A DNA stretch of 64,000 bases from positions 14,447,453 through 14,511,452 of the forward strand of contig NC_064044.1 of the NCBI RefSeq assembly GCF_932526225.1. The letters run 5' to 3'. Made by a program: the position numbers and the translations under genes. The stretch is from Nematostella vectensis. Taxonomy: Eukaryota; Cnidaria; Anthozoa; Actiniaria; Edwardsiidae. A model generated the notes under the pieces. The model had not been told where the DNA came from. It saw nothing but the letters and a program-made list of their open reading frames with translations, and did no database searches. Position 1 is the first letter of the stretch, and each line of letters begins with the position of its first letter. Positions 25,437 through 37,699 of the stretch are shown here, one piece after another.

Positions 25437-26449
25437 CTAGACCCGACCCAAGCGACAGCCAAACACTCGCTTGAATGCGACTTTAAAAGGCTTGTTGACT
25501 GCACCGTATATAAGAGGGTGTATGCCGTTATTAAGGTAATACAAATAGGTATACATCATTTGCGCCTTCCTTGTTAAAATGGCTGGCGCAAAAATGTCAA
25601 GGTAATGAACTACCGAGACGGGAAGCATACATAATATGTACCCAAATACTAGAACAAAAAGTACTTTAGTGATTCGTGTTTCTTCTCCTCTCAACTGCGT
25701 TCCCCTGCTGCGGACTTGCCGCGTCTGGCCGCGTCCTGCTCGCGTCTGGTCGCGTCCTGCTTGCGTCGTGTCGTGTCTATTATCTTGTATACCACCGTTT
25801 GCCATTTGAGTGTTGTGGACTTTGACTGTTTTGTGGATTTTCCAGTGGGAGATAATCATCACCGTGACAGGTGCGATTATATAAAAGAAGGTAGTCAGCA
25901 CGGAAAAACCAGCGTCCACTTCTCTGCTTTTGAAAACAGCAAAGCAAATTGCACGATCGGCACGAAATGTGAACTTAAACAGTGGAATCATCATGACCAC
26001 GGTTACTGTGGCAACAGAGCCTAGCCATACTGCCAACACCATACCCCATGCGTAGGACTTTTTGAAATATTTTCGGTACAAATTGGGTTTTACCACAAAA
26101 AGTACCTGTTTACGGCGGTCAGCCCGTTCATCTGCAGGTTTCCGTAACCGATCGCAAAATAGAGGAATCCGAAAACTGTACAGGCGGTCTTTCCAAACGG
26201 CCATTTGCTATTTGCCAGCACAAAACAAGACATAGCCATGCAGCTTAATGCAATAAGTACATTTGAACCGGCGAGAACGGCGATGTATAGATTTGTCAGG
26301 GTGTATAATACCGAACTCCGGAGAATTACCAGAAGTACAATCAAATTCCCAGTCAATGAGCCGGCAGTTATTGTTAACATTAAACCAAACTCAAGACCTT
26401 TCAACCAGGGTGTAGGGCTCTGGAGGTCTTCATACATTGACACGTTCAT
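25437..26449 (-). pseudogene. GPCR2: class A melatonin-like receptor with a one-base frameshift
   Basis: From ATG at 26449 (MNVSMYEDL, with an NVS sequon) the frame has TM1 (GNLIVLLVIL), TM2 (LAGSNVLIALS), TM3 and NRYF, then hits a stop. The reading shifts at an A5 run on the + strand (26097-26101) and resumes with VVKPNLYRKYF. TM4-TM7 follow to the stop at 25437. One missing base in the homopolymer explains the break, so it may be a sequencing error in an intact gene. TM2 has Asn where the conserved Asp is expected, and TM7 has GIHPLIY where NPxxY is expected. Loop 3 holds short QTRAG/DQTR repeats. Intronless, unlike GPCR1. Restored length would be about 337 residues. Confidence 0.8.
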
Positions 26450-28530
26450 GACGGCGCTGTTAACCGGCTGATCAACCCAAGGTTCTCGAAGACGCCGGCC
26501 CAAGTCTTGTTGCGTCAGAGTTATTGCTCACACTTCTTCAAAAGGTGTTTGACAAGCTAAACAAATTAATAAAAAGCGACCACCACTTTCCCAAAGAATC
26601 CAGGAAATCAATTATCGACTGAACTCATCAAAATCTGGGATTCTGAAAGCATCCTGTATTTTAGTAGCAAATTATTTGAAAATGGATACTATATTCTCAA
26701 GAATGATATTATCTTCTAGGAAATTCTCAATTTCATTTTTTGTGGTTCTCACAGGGTGTTAATTAATAATGGCGCCTAAGTTTGCTTAAAAGGTGTTCAT
26801 ATTTATTGGTTTTTATTATTGACCACACATGTATAAATTTTACTTTTGCTATGATATTTCAATATCAACTTAACACTTTAATCCCAAAACAATTACTTTA
26901 AGAGAAAAGTTATGTTGTTATGTAAAGAATTTATGTTGTCATGTAGAGAAGAATTTTTTTTTTATATCGAGTAGTAATATTGTTATGTCCTTAAGGTGAT
27001 CCACCTTGAGATTCGAGGGTGGGAAAAATTTTAAAATTTTAAACTTTCGATTGCTTGTAAGATGAACATGAAATCCTGGAAGCTTCTGCTTTTCGTATTC
27101 TTAAAAGCATCTTTTTATCTGTTGTATATAAACAAGTTCAAAATGAAATTATTTGGCGACAGCTATAAGAAAACAAATATTTGCATGTTAAGACTTTAAA
27201 ACCTTCGTTTGTCTGATATTGGTCATATGAATAGCCTCATTCTAAACTCCAATCTTAGGGCCCCCGAATGGTCCCCTTGAAATTTCGATGTGCTCGCACT
27301 TTTCGGCTAATCTTAGGGCCCCCGAATGGTCCCCATTGCAAATATAAATAGACACAAAAATTCCGTGAAAAAAGCCAGACAATATTTGCACATTCGACAA
27401 CATTTGTACATCACACTAGTACCTTTTCTTTATTTCCTTTTTTCTTGCATGCAATAGTGGACTTGCGCTAAGAGATCACGTGACTTTTCTGGGTGGCAAA
27501 TTCAAAACAAAATAATCAAACAAAAAAATTAGAAATGACTGCGCCCGTCACAGAGAACGACTAAATAAAAATCTTCAAATGAAAGAAAAAAATTCTGGCT
27601 CTTTTCGTTAGCGCGGAATAAATTGCTTTTTGTTGTTATTATTTTGCCGCTAAACGCCTGAGCGCGCGCTAGTTACGCAATACGTCTTATTTCCATTATG
27701 CCAGGCAAATCTTCAAAAAGGGGTTCTCATTTTATCCATATCGTTTTCTATTAAAGAGCTATTTTATTTCAAATTTGCCGTATGCTTGGCTATTTCCGAC
27801 CTTTTGGGGAGAATAACTATTGATTAAAAATATGAAAAAAATTAGAGCCTCTTTTATAGCAAGGCCAGTGTTCTGCATGTCTGACAAATAATACGAAGAT
27901 CGGACGGATTCTATGGTACCAACACTTCAAAGTTTGTTGCTTTTTGGTGCATTTTAGTTTCGCTGTAATTTCCAAAACTTTCGCACCATACTGGTTTTTA
28001 GTACCCTAGAAAATGGCCTAAACAAATCATTTTCGCAGATAAACATTTCTTTAGGGTGAAAGTGAACCGTAACCGTAGGATATGTCAAAACTTCGTTTTC
28101 GAAGATTCAAAATCAACCTTTTAACGGCTTTAGAATGCAAAAAGGCCATAAAAACGTTTATAATCATTTTTTGTTCTAAGAATTTCCGCCATCTTGGATC
28201 CGCCATCTTGGATCCGCCATCTTGGATTCTTATCTGGAATCATTACAGAAAAAAGTATTTGCATGCATTTATTTCTGCTCAAAGTAATGCGAATTGCATA
28301 ATATTAGCCTTAAAAGTGTCATCAAGTAAATCTAGTGACATTTTTAACAAAAGCTTTGAGACAGCAAAATTTACCCACCCCTCCCCCCAAATATCCGAGG
28401 TAAAAAAGTTCTTGCGCTGTTGTGAATCTTGTCATCTAAACAAACTATAAAGTCAAAACAGGCATTTAAATCTGAGAAACAGGGCCAAAATATGAAAAAT
28501 TCATTACTTTTTCGTTTTTGGAAAACCTAT
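26450..28530. other. Unassigned region upstream of GPCR2
   Basis: AT-rich. A ~70-bp direct duplication around CTTAGGGCCCCCGAATGG lies at about 27255-27335. Three tandem 15-bp units of CCGCCATCTTGGATC lie at 28187-28230, again a YY1-like motif. The ORF at 28082-28450 crosses this repeat and matches nothing recognised. Confidence 0.55.
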
Positions 28531-29647
28531 GTGTGAAAATACGGTTGCCATGGTAACATGGAGCGTCTACTCGACATGTCAATGGCATCAAAATGTCCGC
28601 AGATAGATTTTAGGAAAAATCACCAAGTTTTAGTCTCTTAACTGTTATGGTTCAGAAGTTATAGTAATTTTCCTGGAGGGAGGGCTTACAGAGACCCCCC
28701 CCCCCCCAAGTCTGAATAGGGTTAAGCAGGTACCATCTTTATTGAAATGACAACATCTTTCTTTTCTTTTATTCGATATCGATGATAATCCTAATGTTAT
28801 GATATACAATGATCCTAATATTCGATATCGATGATAATCCTAATCTTATGATATTCAATGATCCTAATATTCGATATCGATGATAATCCTAATCTTATGA
28901 TATACAATGATCCTAATATCCGATATCGATGATAATCCTAATCTTATGATATACAATGTGGGACCACTTGCTGACCTCTCTCATTATCTTCCATTTTTGG
29001 GGGGAGGGGTGGAGGCGCCTTTGTTTGCTCTACTATAGTCATAGCTTTTAGTTGGATAGCGCGAGAATCTGAGTACTTTGGCCACCCCCCTCAACTGGCA
29101 AGTTTGCATGCCACAGGGCTCCCGCATCAATATTTTCTATTCTCTTTGGTTTTAAAGGTCCTTGCACCTAGAGCTTCATGCGGGGAGGTTATGTGTAGAC
29201 TGATTGCTTTAAGGGGAGTTTAATTGTTGTCGAGGAGCGCGTTGAGCGGTGCTGACGAGACCCCTCGAATGCCACACAAGGTAAGCGAGGAATGTTGAAT
29301 GTTCATGTTTTATTTCATTGCTCGTCCCTTACAAACTTATTTTTACACTTATAAAAATCTTACAATTATATAGAAATTAAAAATCATGTCGGTTTTAGAG
29401 TAAAAAAAATCAACAAAATTTTCGCTGTCAGGTCCGGTGTTCAGTCCTTGTGTTCCGTTCTTTGTGTTCCAATCGTTTCCATGGCAACCAGTGTGAAATC
29501 TATCCCCGGCAAGGGACCTTTCTGTACTTAAGACTACAAGGCAAAATCACGAAGATTAGGAGTGCAACTTTCATGTTCTTCCCCTTCAAGTGAACGTTTT
29601 ATGATCGTCCGGTTCGGGGAAGATTTAGCAGCGGTTCTATGGTGTAC

Positions 29648-30966
29648 TTACATTCGACGATAGCAGTATCGGTAGCAGTGGCGGTAACGGCGGGGCTTTC
29701 CGTGGTAGTATTTGTACCTCCAGACGCAGCGGCGACGGTAACGGCAGTGGTAGTATTTAACTTTGCAAAAACACTTCTGGTAGCAGTGGTACTTATAGTA
29801 AAACTTGTGCTTTCCAAAATACGATTTGCAATATCTGGAGCGACGACACACGCGATGGCAGCGACGATAGAGATGATGTCTTTTCTCAGGAACATTCTCG
29901 TCTGTTGAGGGTGCATTCATTAAAAAAAAATCCATAAGATATACGCATTCATTGGAGGATTATATAGAGTATGGCTGGATAAGAATCTAAATTATTAAAC
30001 TATTAACGTAGACTTTACCTTTCTCCACTTCAGCTACCTCGTTTTCTGCTTCTCCTGGGTTCTCATCGTTTTCTGTGAATAAAGAACGCGTGTTTCAGAT
30101 ACGTTGATACAAATGATGGTTCATCAGCACGCGACGCCTTCCTGCCGACGCCGAAAACGTGTTTATTTTAGTAATGTTTTTTTTACTGAAATGAGTTGAA
30201 TTTGAGGGAAGGTACTAGAGGGTAGTTGCTGTTTATCATTGCTTAGCCTAAACTAGGAACTTGCGAAATCCGTCAATATTTGCCAACGCGTCCTATTCTA
30301 TTGCCTCCTTCGCTTAACATCATTATAGTAAATAAAAATAGAAATATAAATGCGTGTAACATTGTAATTGAGCGATTTCTTACGGCTATGTAATACACAC
30401 CGGTTCCACCTTCTGAATCGTCCTCGGGCTCCTCTTGGGTCTCTTCATCTTCCTCACCTGGATCGTTGGAAAAATGCGGAAAAAGAATGTTAGAGATCTT
30501 ATAAACTCCTCCAGAGCTGAGGATGGCTTAACACAACAGTTCGACCTTGAAAAACTTGATTGGCCTCTTCGTCATCTTTCTCTGTCTCCTCAGCCTCCGA
30601 GAGTAAAGAGGACACTCCCTTATTGATTTGTGTGACTCGTCACATCTAACGTCGGCTTTTCGCTAGCAAAGAAATCGCGCGGTGCGTAAATCAGCGAGGA
30701 GGAAAACACAGAGAAGGAAGAAACTGGCCGACAATCTTCGCTGCCTTCGTGTTTTCTTCGTGTTAATTCACACACACGTGTTTGAGGGCTTTAATGTATT
30801 TTACGCATTTAAAGTCCGAGGACCACGTACCATCATCCTCCTGGAGGGGCTCGTCCTTGGTCTCGTCTTGGGCGGCAGGGCTGAGCTCCTCTTCGGTGGT
30901 AGCAGGAGCTGATAGTGCTAAGGCCACGAAGCCGAGCAGGAACAGTAGCAGTATCTTGTGCGACAT
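29648..30966 (-). CDS. Secreted cationic Cys-rich prepropeptide, copy 1 (four exons)
   Basis: Exons (minus): 30831-30966, 30401-30457, 30019-30072, 29648-29901; all junctions are phase 1 and total 166 residues. Exon 1 encodes a signal peptide (MSHKILLLFLLGFVALALSA) and the start of an acidic prodomain. Exons 2 and 3 continue it (EEDEETQEEPEDDSEGG; NDENPGEAENEVAEVEK). Exon 4 starts DENVPEKR, a dibasic processing site, followed by a 76-residue mature region with 10 Cys, 26 Lys/Arg, many Tyr and His and no acidic residue (for example YRRCHRVCRR, HCRYRRRCVW, RHCYRYCYRRM). An acidic prodomain before a basic Cys-rich peptide is a layout of antimicrobial peptides. I do not recognise the Cys spacing. 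Antimicrobial function is inference; a nematocyst or structural role is possible. Confidence 0.8.
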
Positions 30967-31034
30967 CTTGGCTCAGGGAACACTCTCTTGGGTGCGCCTC
31001 GTTCAAATGGGTGCAGAGGCTGTGATTCCTGCTT

Positions 31035-31041
31035 TTTTATA
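31035..31041 (-). promoter_or_regulatory. TATA box of peptide gene copy 1
   Basis: On the minus strand GGTATAAAAAAGC lies about 70 bp upstream of the ATG at 30966. It is conserved in copy 2 at 47100-47106. Confidence 0.65.
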
Positions 31042-31066
31042 CCTCATTTAAAGAGAACTGTTGCAG

Positions 31067-32500
31067 AAACTTTGGAGTGGCCATTAACCATTTAGAAGGT
31101 TTAAATAGAATAGACAAAGCAATCCCTAGAGTGGAACGTCAACAAAAGACTTGAAATGTTATTCCAGTAATAATTTATGGTAGAATTTGAATAGAAACAG
31201 GAACATGTCTGCATTCATAGATATAGATGAGTTAAAGCAATAATTTATATTGTTCGATTAATATTTCTTAAGATGCTTGGTAAATACAGAAAGGGGTTCT
31301 CGTGAGCAGGACGTCAACTAGCCTTGTGATCCACGCAACATCGCAGCCTGAACAACAGGAACGTGTCATTGTATTTGAGAATTATCCATTTAAAAATATC
31401 ACTATTAGAAAGTGTCACTTCTTCTTTGAAACATTTCAGATATTTCAGGATACTGAGTAATTTCAAGTGCTGCTATTTAATTATCCTCGAAGATGTAGTA
31501 TGAGTCGCGTCACGAAAATAACACTATGATTCCAGGAGGCCTCCCACAAGAATTCTTACCCCCTCTGGAAGTGAAAAGCTGAGTTTTAACCCCCAAAATC
31601 GGCACTTAGACCCCCCCCCCTTACTCAATGTTTCCAATTTTCTCCATGGGATACATCAAAATCAATAAGAATGTTAATTTATTCAAGTTCTGATAAGTTG
31701 TCTGGTGTGATGGATGGGTTCATTTTGAAGTGTCTAAAGCATTAAAGCTTCTTTCGCTTTAGCTGTTCCTGAAGTGCGTTACATACCATGACAAAAATAG
31801 CTTTGCGGTTCCAGAAAGATCTAATCCAAAAGGTGTGAGTTTTTGGAGGCCTCCTGTACCAACTTAATTTTTATCCCCTGGAAGTGACTTTTGAGCTGAC
31901 GATAACGATGACAAAGATAATGAAGATGATGATTAAAATATCTAGCAGTGCACTGTTATCCGTATGGCTTGAACAATTTTTAATATTGATTCTAATTTCA
32001 AAACAAAAGCAGCTTGGAAGTGGACTTTTGAAAGATAACATTAGTGCTTCCGATTCAGTGCCATCACATATCATTGACTATCGTTTGAAAGGGGTCTTAT
32101 GGTGTTGTTATCAATAAAAAAGACATCAGCCTCTCTTTTTTATCAATATCGACTTCATAACTCTATCCAAGAATAGGTTCAGGGAAGAAGTTTTATATCA
32201 AAACTTAGTCACTATCCATAAAAACAAACTTTGCACACAGAGTAGCCTTGAAGAGAGGAGTTTGATATCGTACCTGCCGCACGGTTCATTGCCTCAAAAG
32301 CTTTTAAGAGATGTTAAGCAATCATTAGCTGAAATTGACTCTTCTGAGATTTCTCGGCTCGGGTCGCATCTTGTCTTTCGATGGTTGAGACACAGAAACC
32401 TTACGGCTGGTGTACCGTCTGTCATAGTTCTCTTGGTTAATATATAGATTTAGGCACTGCCTAAATTTATCAATATATAATATAATACATATAATATCTA
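31067..32500. other. Remainder of duplicated segment and AT-rich tail
   Basis: No gene. Contains GATGAT-type short repeats near 31900-31940 and a poly-C tract at 31610. An AT-rich patch with TATAATA repeats follows the duplication end at about 32460-32530. Confidence 0.55.
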
Positions 32501-32669
32501 ATAATAATATAATCCATATATAATATCATACATAATGCGTAAGTTTAATCGTTCATATAAGAGTGCTCGATACACGTATGTAGAGCGGGATATATCTTGA
32601 TGTGTAGGGAATTTACAAATCCCCTGATGAGTGGGTAACCACGAAACAGGCTTGTAAGAATAAACAGTA

Positions 32670-33180
32670 GTTTGCGTATTTTTCTCACGAAAATAACAAT
32701 ATGATTCGAGGAGGCCTCCTTCAAGAATTCTTTCCCCCTCTGGAAGTGAAAAGCTTAGTTTTAACCCCACAAACCGGCACTGTGACTCCCCCCCCCCCCC
32801 CCCCCCCTTCCTTAATGTTTCCAATTTTCTCCGTGGGATTAATCAAAATCAATAAGAAATATAATTTATTCAAGTTCTAAAATAAGTTGTCTGATGTCTG
32901 GTTTGATGGTTGGCTTCATTTTGAAGTGTTTAAAGAATTAAAGCCTCTTTCCGTTGTAGCTGTTCTTGAAGAGCGTCACATACCATAAAAAATAGCTTTG
33001 CGATTCCAGAAAGATCTAACCCAAAAGGTGTGAGTTTTTGGAGGCCTCCTGCACCACCTTTATTTTCATCCCCTGGAAGTGACTTTTGAGCTGATGATGA
33101 TGAGGATGATGATGATGATTAGAATATCCAGCAGTACACAGTAACCCATACGGCTTAAATATTTGTCAATATTGATCAGT
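32670..33180. repeat. Third partial copy of the segmental duplication
   Basis: This stretch repeats 31514-31995 in the same orientation (TCACGAAAATAAC, GGAGGCCTCC, poly-C, GATGATGATGATTAGAATATCCAGCAG). It preserves the uninterrupted target word CAGCAGTACACAG that is split by a MITE at 48034. Confidence 0.85.
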
Positions 33181-34139
33181 GCGGAACATTACCATTTTTG
33201 GTTATATTTGATAAACAATCTGATTAACCAATCAGAGATGAGTATTACTATGCCCAGTCTCACGCGGACACGCCTCAACTCAGAGTGGGAAAACAAAATG
33301 GCGGTTCCGTTGAATCTGGAAAATCATGTTGAACGCCGCTTTTTAACTCTCTGCTAGCAGTGATTTCTTCTTATCTGTTTAAGCAGGGATTTCACCGACT
33401 CAGTGCGTCATATATACCCTATTTGTGTTGTTTCTCATCGGCAACAGACCTCATTTGCAGGGTTATTTTTACGATATCACCGAATCGTACTGAAATGAAC
33501 GCGGAAGGGTAAGCCACTGCTAGCAGGCTATAACATGGATCACCAATTATCTAGTTGTACGTTTCATCAAGTCATACAAATGCACAAAATTTCCCTGGAT
33601 TTATCTTGCTTTCGCACTCGGAATGAAGACACTCCAAAAAATATTTTAGCTGGGATATTGAAGCTACAATGAATATTATACAGAATGGCAGCGAGTCTCA
33701 TTAAAAAAAATGAAGCTAAATCGTATACAGATTGGCCGCGAGTCACTGTTTATTGTATGCAATTTAAAGACACTACATGAAAGTACTGTTTAAATGTTTA
33801 TATTTGATCCTGGAATAAATAGATTTGCTATGATCAGTAAATCTCAGGGATGGCAGTCATTATTCATAGCTGCATTAGTTTGCTATTACTCGTTGTAAAA
33901 AAAAGTCCTTACCACAAATGCTCACATTATGGCTTTTTTTATAAATGGATTCTAGAGGGGGCACTTGTTTGAGGGGCTATGTAATGTGCTTATTCAATGA
34001 GGGGTGTATGTATACCTCAGTGTCAGAACCATCCCCAAAGGACTTCATTGTATCCAGCTCTGTTTTCATCATGATTCATTTTTTTTAAAAAAGGAAGTTT
34101 TGTGACACAAATCGTGCTTAATACACAGGTTCTAACACC
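33181..34139. other. Unassigned spacer
   Basis: No gene or repeat family recognised; ACAAAATGGCGGTTCCG near 33293 is another ATGGCGG motif. Confidence 0.5.
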
Positions 34140-35640
34140 AAGTTAGAGCCATTGAGGGTGTATTTCATTGTGTGTGCAGACAAATGGAAAAAGGCATAAA
34201 GTGTAAACTAGGGTGAGGAAAAGGCATGGTAAGGGCAAAGGGGTGGTGACTAAGAGTATGTCTAATTGGGGGTGCTGACACAGGTTGTGAAGATGAAGTA
34301 AACTTGTACCATGTTTGATTACTAGGCCTTGGAGATAATAGAAGAATGGGAGTGTAGTCATACCCTGGGTACCAGAGGCTCCAAGCTTCACTAGAGCAGA
34401 TATCATATGGAAAATATCTATTCATATTTGGTGAAAATTCAGGCTTATTTTTTTTCTCGCCAGTCTCTATTATATGCGCAAAGAGTCTTTTTTTATATAT
34501 AGAAAGGGAATTAAATTAATTTGTTTTGATAGGCTAGTCTGAGTGTTGAAGCTCCCATTTAAAACTATAGTGATATTAAGAATTTATATGTTTGGGGTAT
34601 ATAGGTTTGAGTAATTCTTTGGGAGGTAAGTTTCTATACTTGGTATATTTTATGTATAGAACTCAGGTTTGGGTATTTTTTTTCTTTTTTTTTTTGGGGG
34701 GGGGGGCTAATTTGACAAAAAGTCCTTATCGCAAATGCTTATTTTAGCATGTTATGCCCTTCTTTTTACCCCTCTTGTACCAGGTTTGATTACTAGGCCT
34801 TGGAGATTCTAGGAGTATGATTGTGCAGTCATAGATATCATACTGTATGGAAAATAAATATTTATATTTGGTGATACTTCAGGAGCATTTTTTATCTCAG
34901 TGCCTATTGCACAGAGTTTGTTTGTTGTCTTTTTTATAAAAATGGAATAAAATTGATTTTATTTAATAAGCAAATCTAAGAGTTGAAGCTCCCTTATAGC
35001 AAGATTTTGTTTGCTTGGGCTATAGAATATAGGCTTGGTTATTTATTTGGGAGGTAAGTTTCTATGCTTGGTATATTTTATGTATAGAACTCAGGTTTGG
35101 GTATTTTTGAGGATGAGTAGGGGGGGGGCTAATTCATCAAAACATTCTTATCGCAAATGCTTATTTTAACATATTATGCCCTCTAGCATTAGATTTTAGA
35201 GGGGGCACTGGTTTGAGTGGCTATGTAATGCGCTTAGTCAATGAGGGCTAATTTATGGTGTGTGCAGACAAATAGGAAAAGGCATAGAGTGTAAAATTAA
35301 AGGTTGAGAAATGCATGGTAAGGGGAGTGAGGTTGTGATGACTGAGGGCATGTCACATGTGGTGTGCTCACACAAGGTGCGAAGACAAGGAAGTAAAATT
35401 GTACCGGGTTCGATGACTAGGGCCTTGGAGGTGAGGAGGATAGAGTTTTTTTTTTATAAAAGGGAATAAAAATAAATTAAATTTGATAAGCAAGGTTTCC
35501 TTCTAAAACTTTTTTACGGGACTGGAAAGTTTCAAGCTTTTGTATGATTTACGCATAGAACTCAGATTTGGGTTACTTTTTTGGGGGGAAGGGGGGGGGC
35601 TATCTATTCTTGGTGGAGTTTTGGGTATAGAGTTCAGATG
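34140..35640. repeat. Three diverged tandem units of roughly 0.4-0.6 kb
   Basis: Shared landmarks recur in order: TGTGTGCAGACAAAT, AAGGCAT.G.GTGTAAA, GATTACTAGGCCTTGGAG, TATGTATAGAACTCAG and a poly-G run. They appear at about 34165-34700, 34780-35140 (truncated) and 35256-35640. No protein similarity seen. Confidence 0.7.
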
Positions 35641-35754
35641 CAGGTATACTCTTAGGGGTGGCGCGGTTCCATTCTTTTGGGGGCATAAAATGTTCGTATC
35701 TGTCGGAACCAACAATCATGTTTACAGCTAGAGTGCCCCCCCCCCCCCCCCCCA

Positions 35755-36345
35755 TGTTGTTGTGGTGGTCGCAGGGCAAGACATTTAGCTAAAGAATGAT
35801 AAGAAGCGAACCCCCGAGAGACAAGGGTAGGGTAAAATGCTTTTCGGCTAAATGTTGACACGAATTTCCATACCTATTCTTCGGCGATTTTTCCCTGTTG
35901 TATAGACGTTGGGCCTTGACTCGCACTTTCCTCCTCACAATTCAACCTCCGCTCTCCTCAACTTTCACCATACCCTGTGGGCACTCGTTTCGGCTTGTGG
36001 TGAAAATTGTTTTTGTATGTCATGATCCTCATTTATCCTAGTATTTCTCTTTTTCTAAACGTGAACATTACGAAAAGAGTTCGATTTTACGGCAGTCTCC
36101 AATAAAAGCGCTCAATTTGAAAAGGTTTCCCAAACGATATTTTACTTTCTAGCACAGGAACTCATCAACCAAATATCAAACTTGGTATAGAGCAGGATAT
36201 TTTGCTGTTTTGGTCGATTTTTGCGATGCGACGTCTCGCTAACAAAACAAATTCAAGTTTCAAACTCCGCGCGGCCATTTTGAATATTTGTATAATAAGT
36301 AGGTAAATCGATATAACCAAAAATAGTAATGTACGGCACTGTCTA
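35755..36345. repeat. Copy of the 5165-5750 sequence
   Basis: Same orientation and order as 5165-5750 (GGCAAGACATTT, GTAAAATGCTTTTCGGC, TGCGATGCGACGTCTCGC, GCGGCCATTTTGAATATTT), with one ~80-bp insertion near 36090. Lies ~1 kb upstream of the gene C exon. Confidence 0.8.
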
Positions 36346-36881
36346 TTCTATTCCGACGGCTATTCAGTTCCGACGGCCGTCGCATCTATTCTATTCCGAC
36401 GGCCTTTGAAGGACGGCTATTCAGTTCCGTAGGCCAATGCAGCCGGTGAACGTTAAACATAACCTGCCTTTATTACTTCAAAACGTGGTCTCAACTCACA
36501 TGTTAGACTCCAAGAAAATAGCCGTGAAAAAAAGTATCTAAATGAATGATAGGGAAAGCGATGCGAATATATTGACGAAAAAACGCTTGTTTTCTATTTT
36601 ATAAAGATGTCTTATTTATTGTCTTAATAAATTATAAAATTAGCCCGTCTTTTTGTTTACGGTCTTGTCATCTCAGTATTTGATCTTGTTATTCTAATAC
36701 ATGGTGCTCGATCGTGGGTCACGCAAAGAGCGTAAAAAAATCGTACGGTCGCAACTGAATAGCTGTTTGAATAGAAAACTGCTCCCTGAACATCTTTGAC
36801 AGCAGAAATTTTCTCTTATTTATCGCCGATTCTGTCACTTCACTCCAGTCAAACCCGTCGTTGTCCATGAGATTTTTTTGC
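36346..36881. other. Unassigned spacer with short repeats
   Basis: A cluster of TATTC.GTTCCGACGGC motifs at 36345-36440; otherwise nothing recognised. Confidence 0.5.
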
Positions 36882-37295
36882 CTGGTTCTATCTAAAAAAA
36901 ATTAATTCATATAGCTCCAAATTAGGGACACACAGGGACAAAACCAAGCTATAAAGGCCAAAAGACAGGACAAAAGGGCCAAAAACAGGACAAAAGGGCC
37001 AAAAACAGGACAAAAGGGCCAAAAGACAGGACAAACGGGACAAAAATGTCAACAGGGACACAACACCTTATAGGTCAATTCGATCTTATGTCATGAGTTT
37101 ACCCCTGTTTATGACTCTATTTGCCTTTTTGTCGCGTTTGTCCTGTCTTTGGCCCTTTTGTCCTGTTTTTGGCCTTTTTGTTCTGTTTTTGGCCCTTTTG
37201 TCCTGTCTTTTGGCCTTTATAGCCTGGTCCTATCTAAAAAAAATTAATTCATATAGCTCCAAATTAGGGACACACAGGGACAAAACCAAGCTATT
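36882..37295. repeat. Foldback hairpin built of GGACAAAAGGGCC repeats, with 74-bp flanking direct repeats
   Basis: The left arm (about 36940-37070) carries tandem GGACAAAAGGGCCAAAAACA units. The right arm (about 37090-37222) carries the reverse complement (TGTTTTTGGCCCTTTTGTCC). Direct repeats of ~74 bp (from TCTATCTAAAAAAAATTAAT to CAAAACCAAGCTAT) flank the hairpin at 36887-36955 and 37229-37295. Confidence 0.85.
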
Positions 37296-37355
37296 ACCAA
37301 GTTATTGTTTTTACTCTATAAAGGTGACAAGAAACTCCTACTTGAAACTTGACAG

Positions 37356-37699
37356 GTTGTGCTAACAAACCCCACCCCCTGGGGATGGAAGATGGCCGCA
37401 TTCAAGACACAAATATCACGGTTTTGTCAACTTATTCCTCTCCTGGGGACAACCCTCACCACGCACGCCTAAATAATCAGCCAGTGAAAGGAGAACACAT
37501 AGGCGCATGGGGAGCGGCAGACTTACAAACAAAAGGCGAGTATCTGCAGGTGGACCTTGGCCGAGTCACGTGGATTACCCATGTAGCAACGCAGGGGCGC
37601 CCGATAGAACATGCCCAATGGGTGACTGAATACAGTGTGGAGTACAGTCTGACGGGAGAACAGTGGCAGAGTTACCTAGACGGGAATGGCGTGGTTAAG
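37356..37699 (+). CDS. F5/8C gene C, main F5/8C exon (gene truncated)
   Basis: A 344-nt exon with the same phases and length as gene B exon 2 (acceptor ACTTGACAG, donor AAG|GTAAGA). It encodes CANKPHPLGMEDGRI, HHARLNN, GAW, EYLQVDLGRV, THVATQGR, QWVTEYSVEYS and a VVK end. Conserved residues are intact. No PAN/signal exon was found upstream in the window, and the terminal exon is missing: its acceptor region runs into telomeric repeats at 44121. The reading frame continues past the donor to a stop at 37864. Probably a non-functional paralogue, unless it uses a terminal exon elsewhere. Confidence 0.8.

Larger units (their letters stand above)
28531..32317. repeat. Segmental duplication, copy 1
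   Basis: This segment matches 44549-49345 base for base over long stretches, starting at TGTGAAAATACGGTTGCC and ending near CAAAAGCTTTTAAG. It includes a 49-bp tandem repeat (28770-28960; motif CGATATCGATGATAATCC, four units), poly-C tracts and the cationic-peptide gene with its promoter and introns. Confidence 0.9.

Noticed and set aside
29255..29290. Second hammerhead-like motif, CTGACGAGACCCCTCGAATG (also near 45275)
   Set aside because: GAAT replaces the obligatory GAAA and no stem III/cleavage triplet follows.
29639..29908. Plus-strand ORF (VAVAVTAGLSVVVF) with hydrophobic character, and its copy at 45665-45937
   Set aside because: It is antisense to exon 4 of the cationic peptide gene; Arg/Tyr/His codons read as Ala/Val on the other strand.
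37093..37365. Hydrophobic ORF (LFCPVFGLFVLF) as a membrane protein
   Set aside because: It is the translation of the foldback repeat arm.
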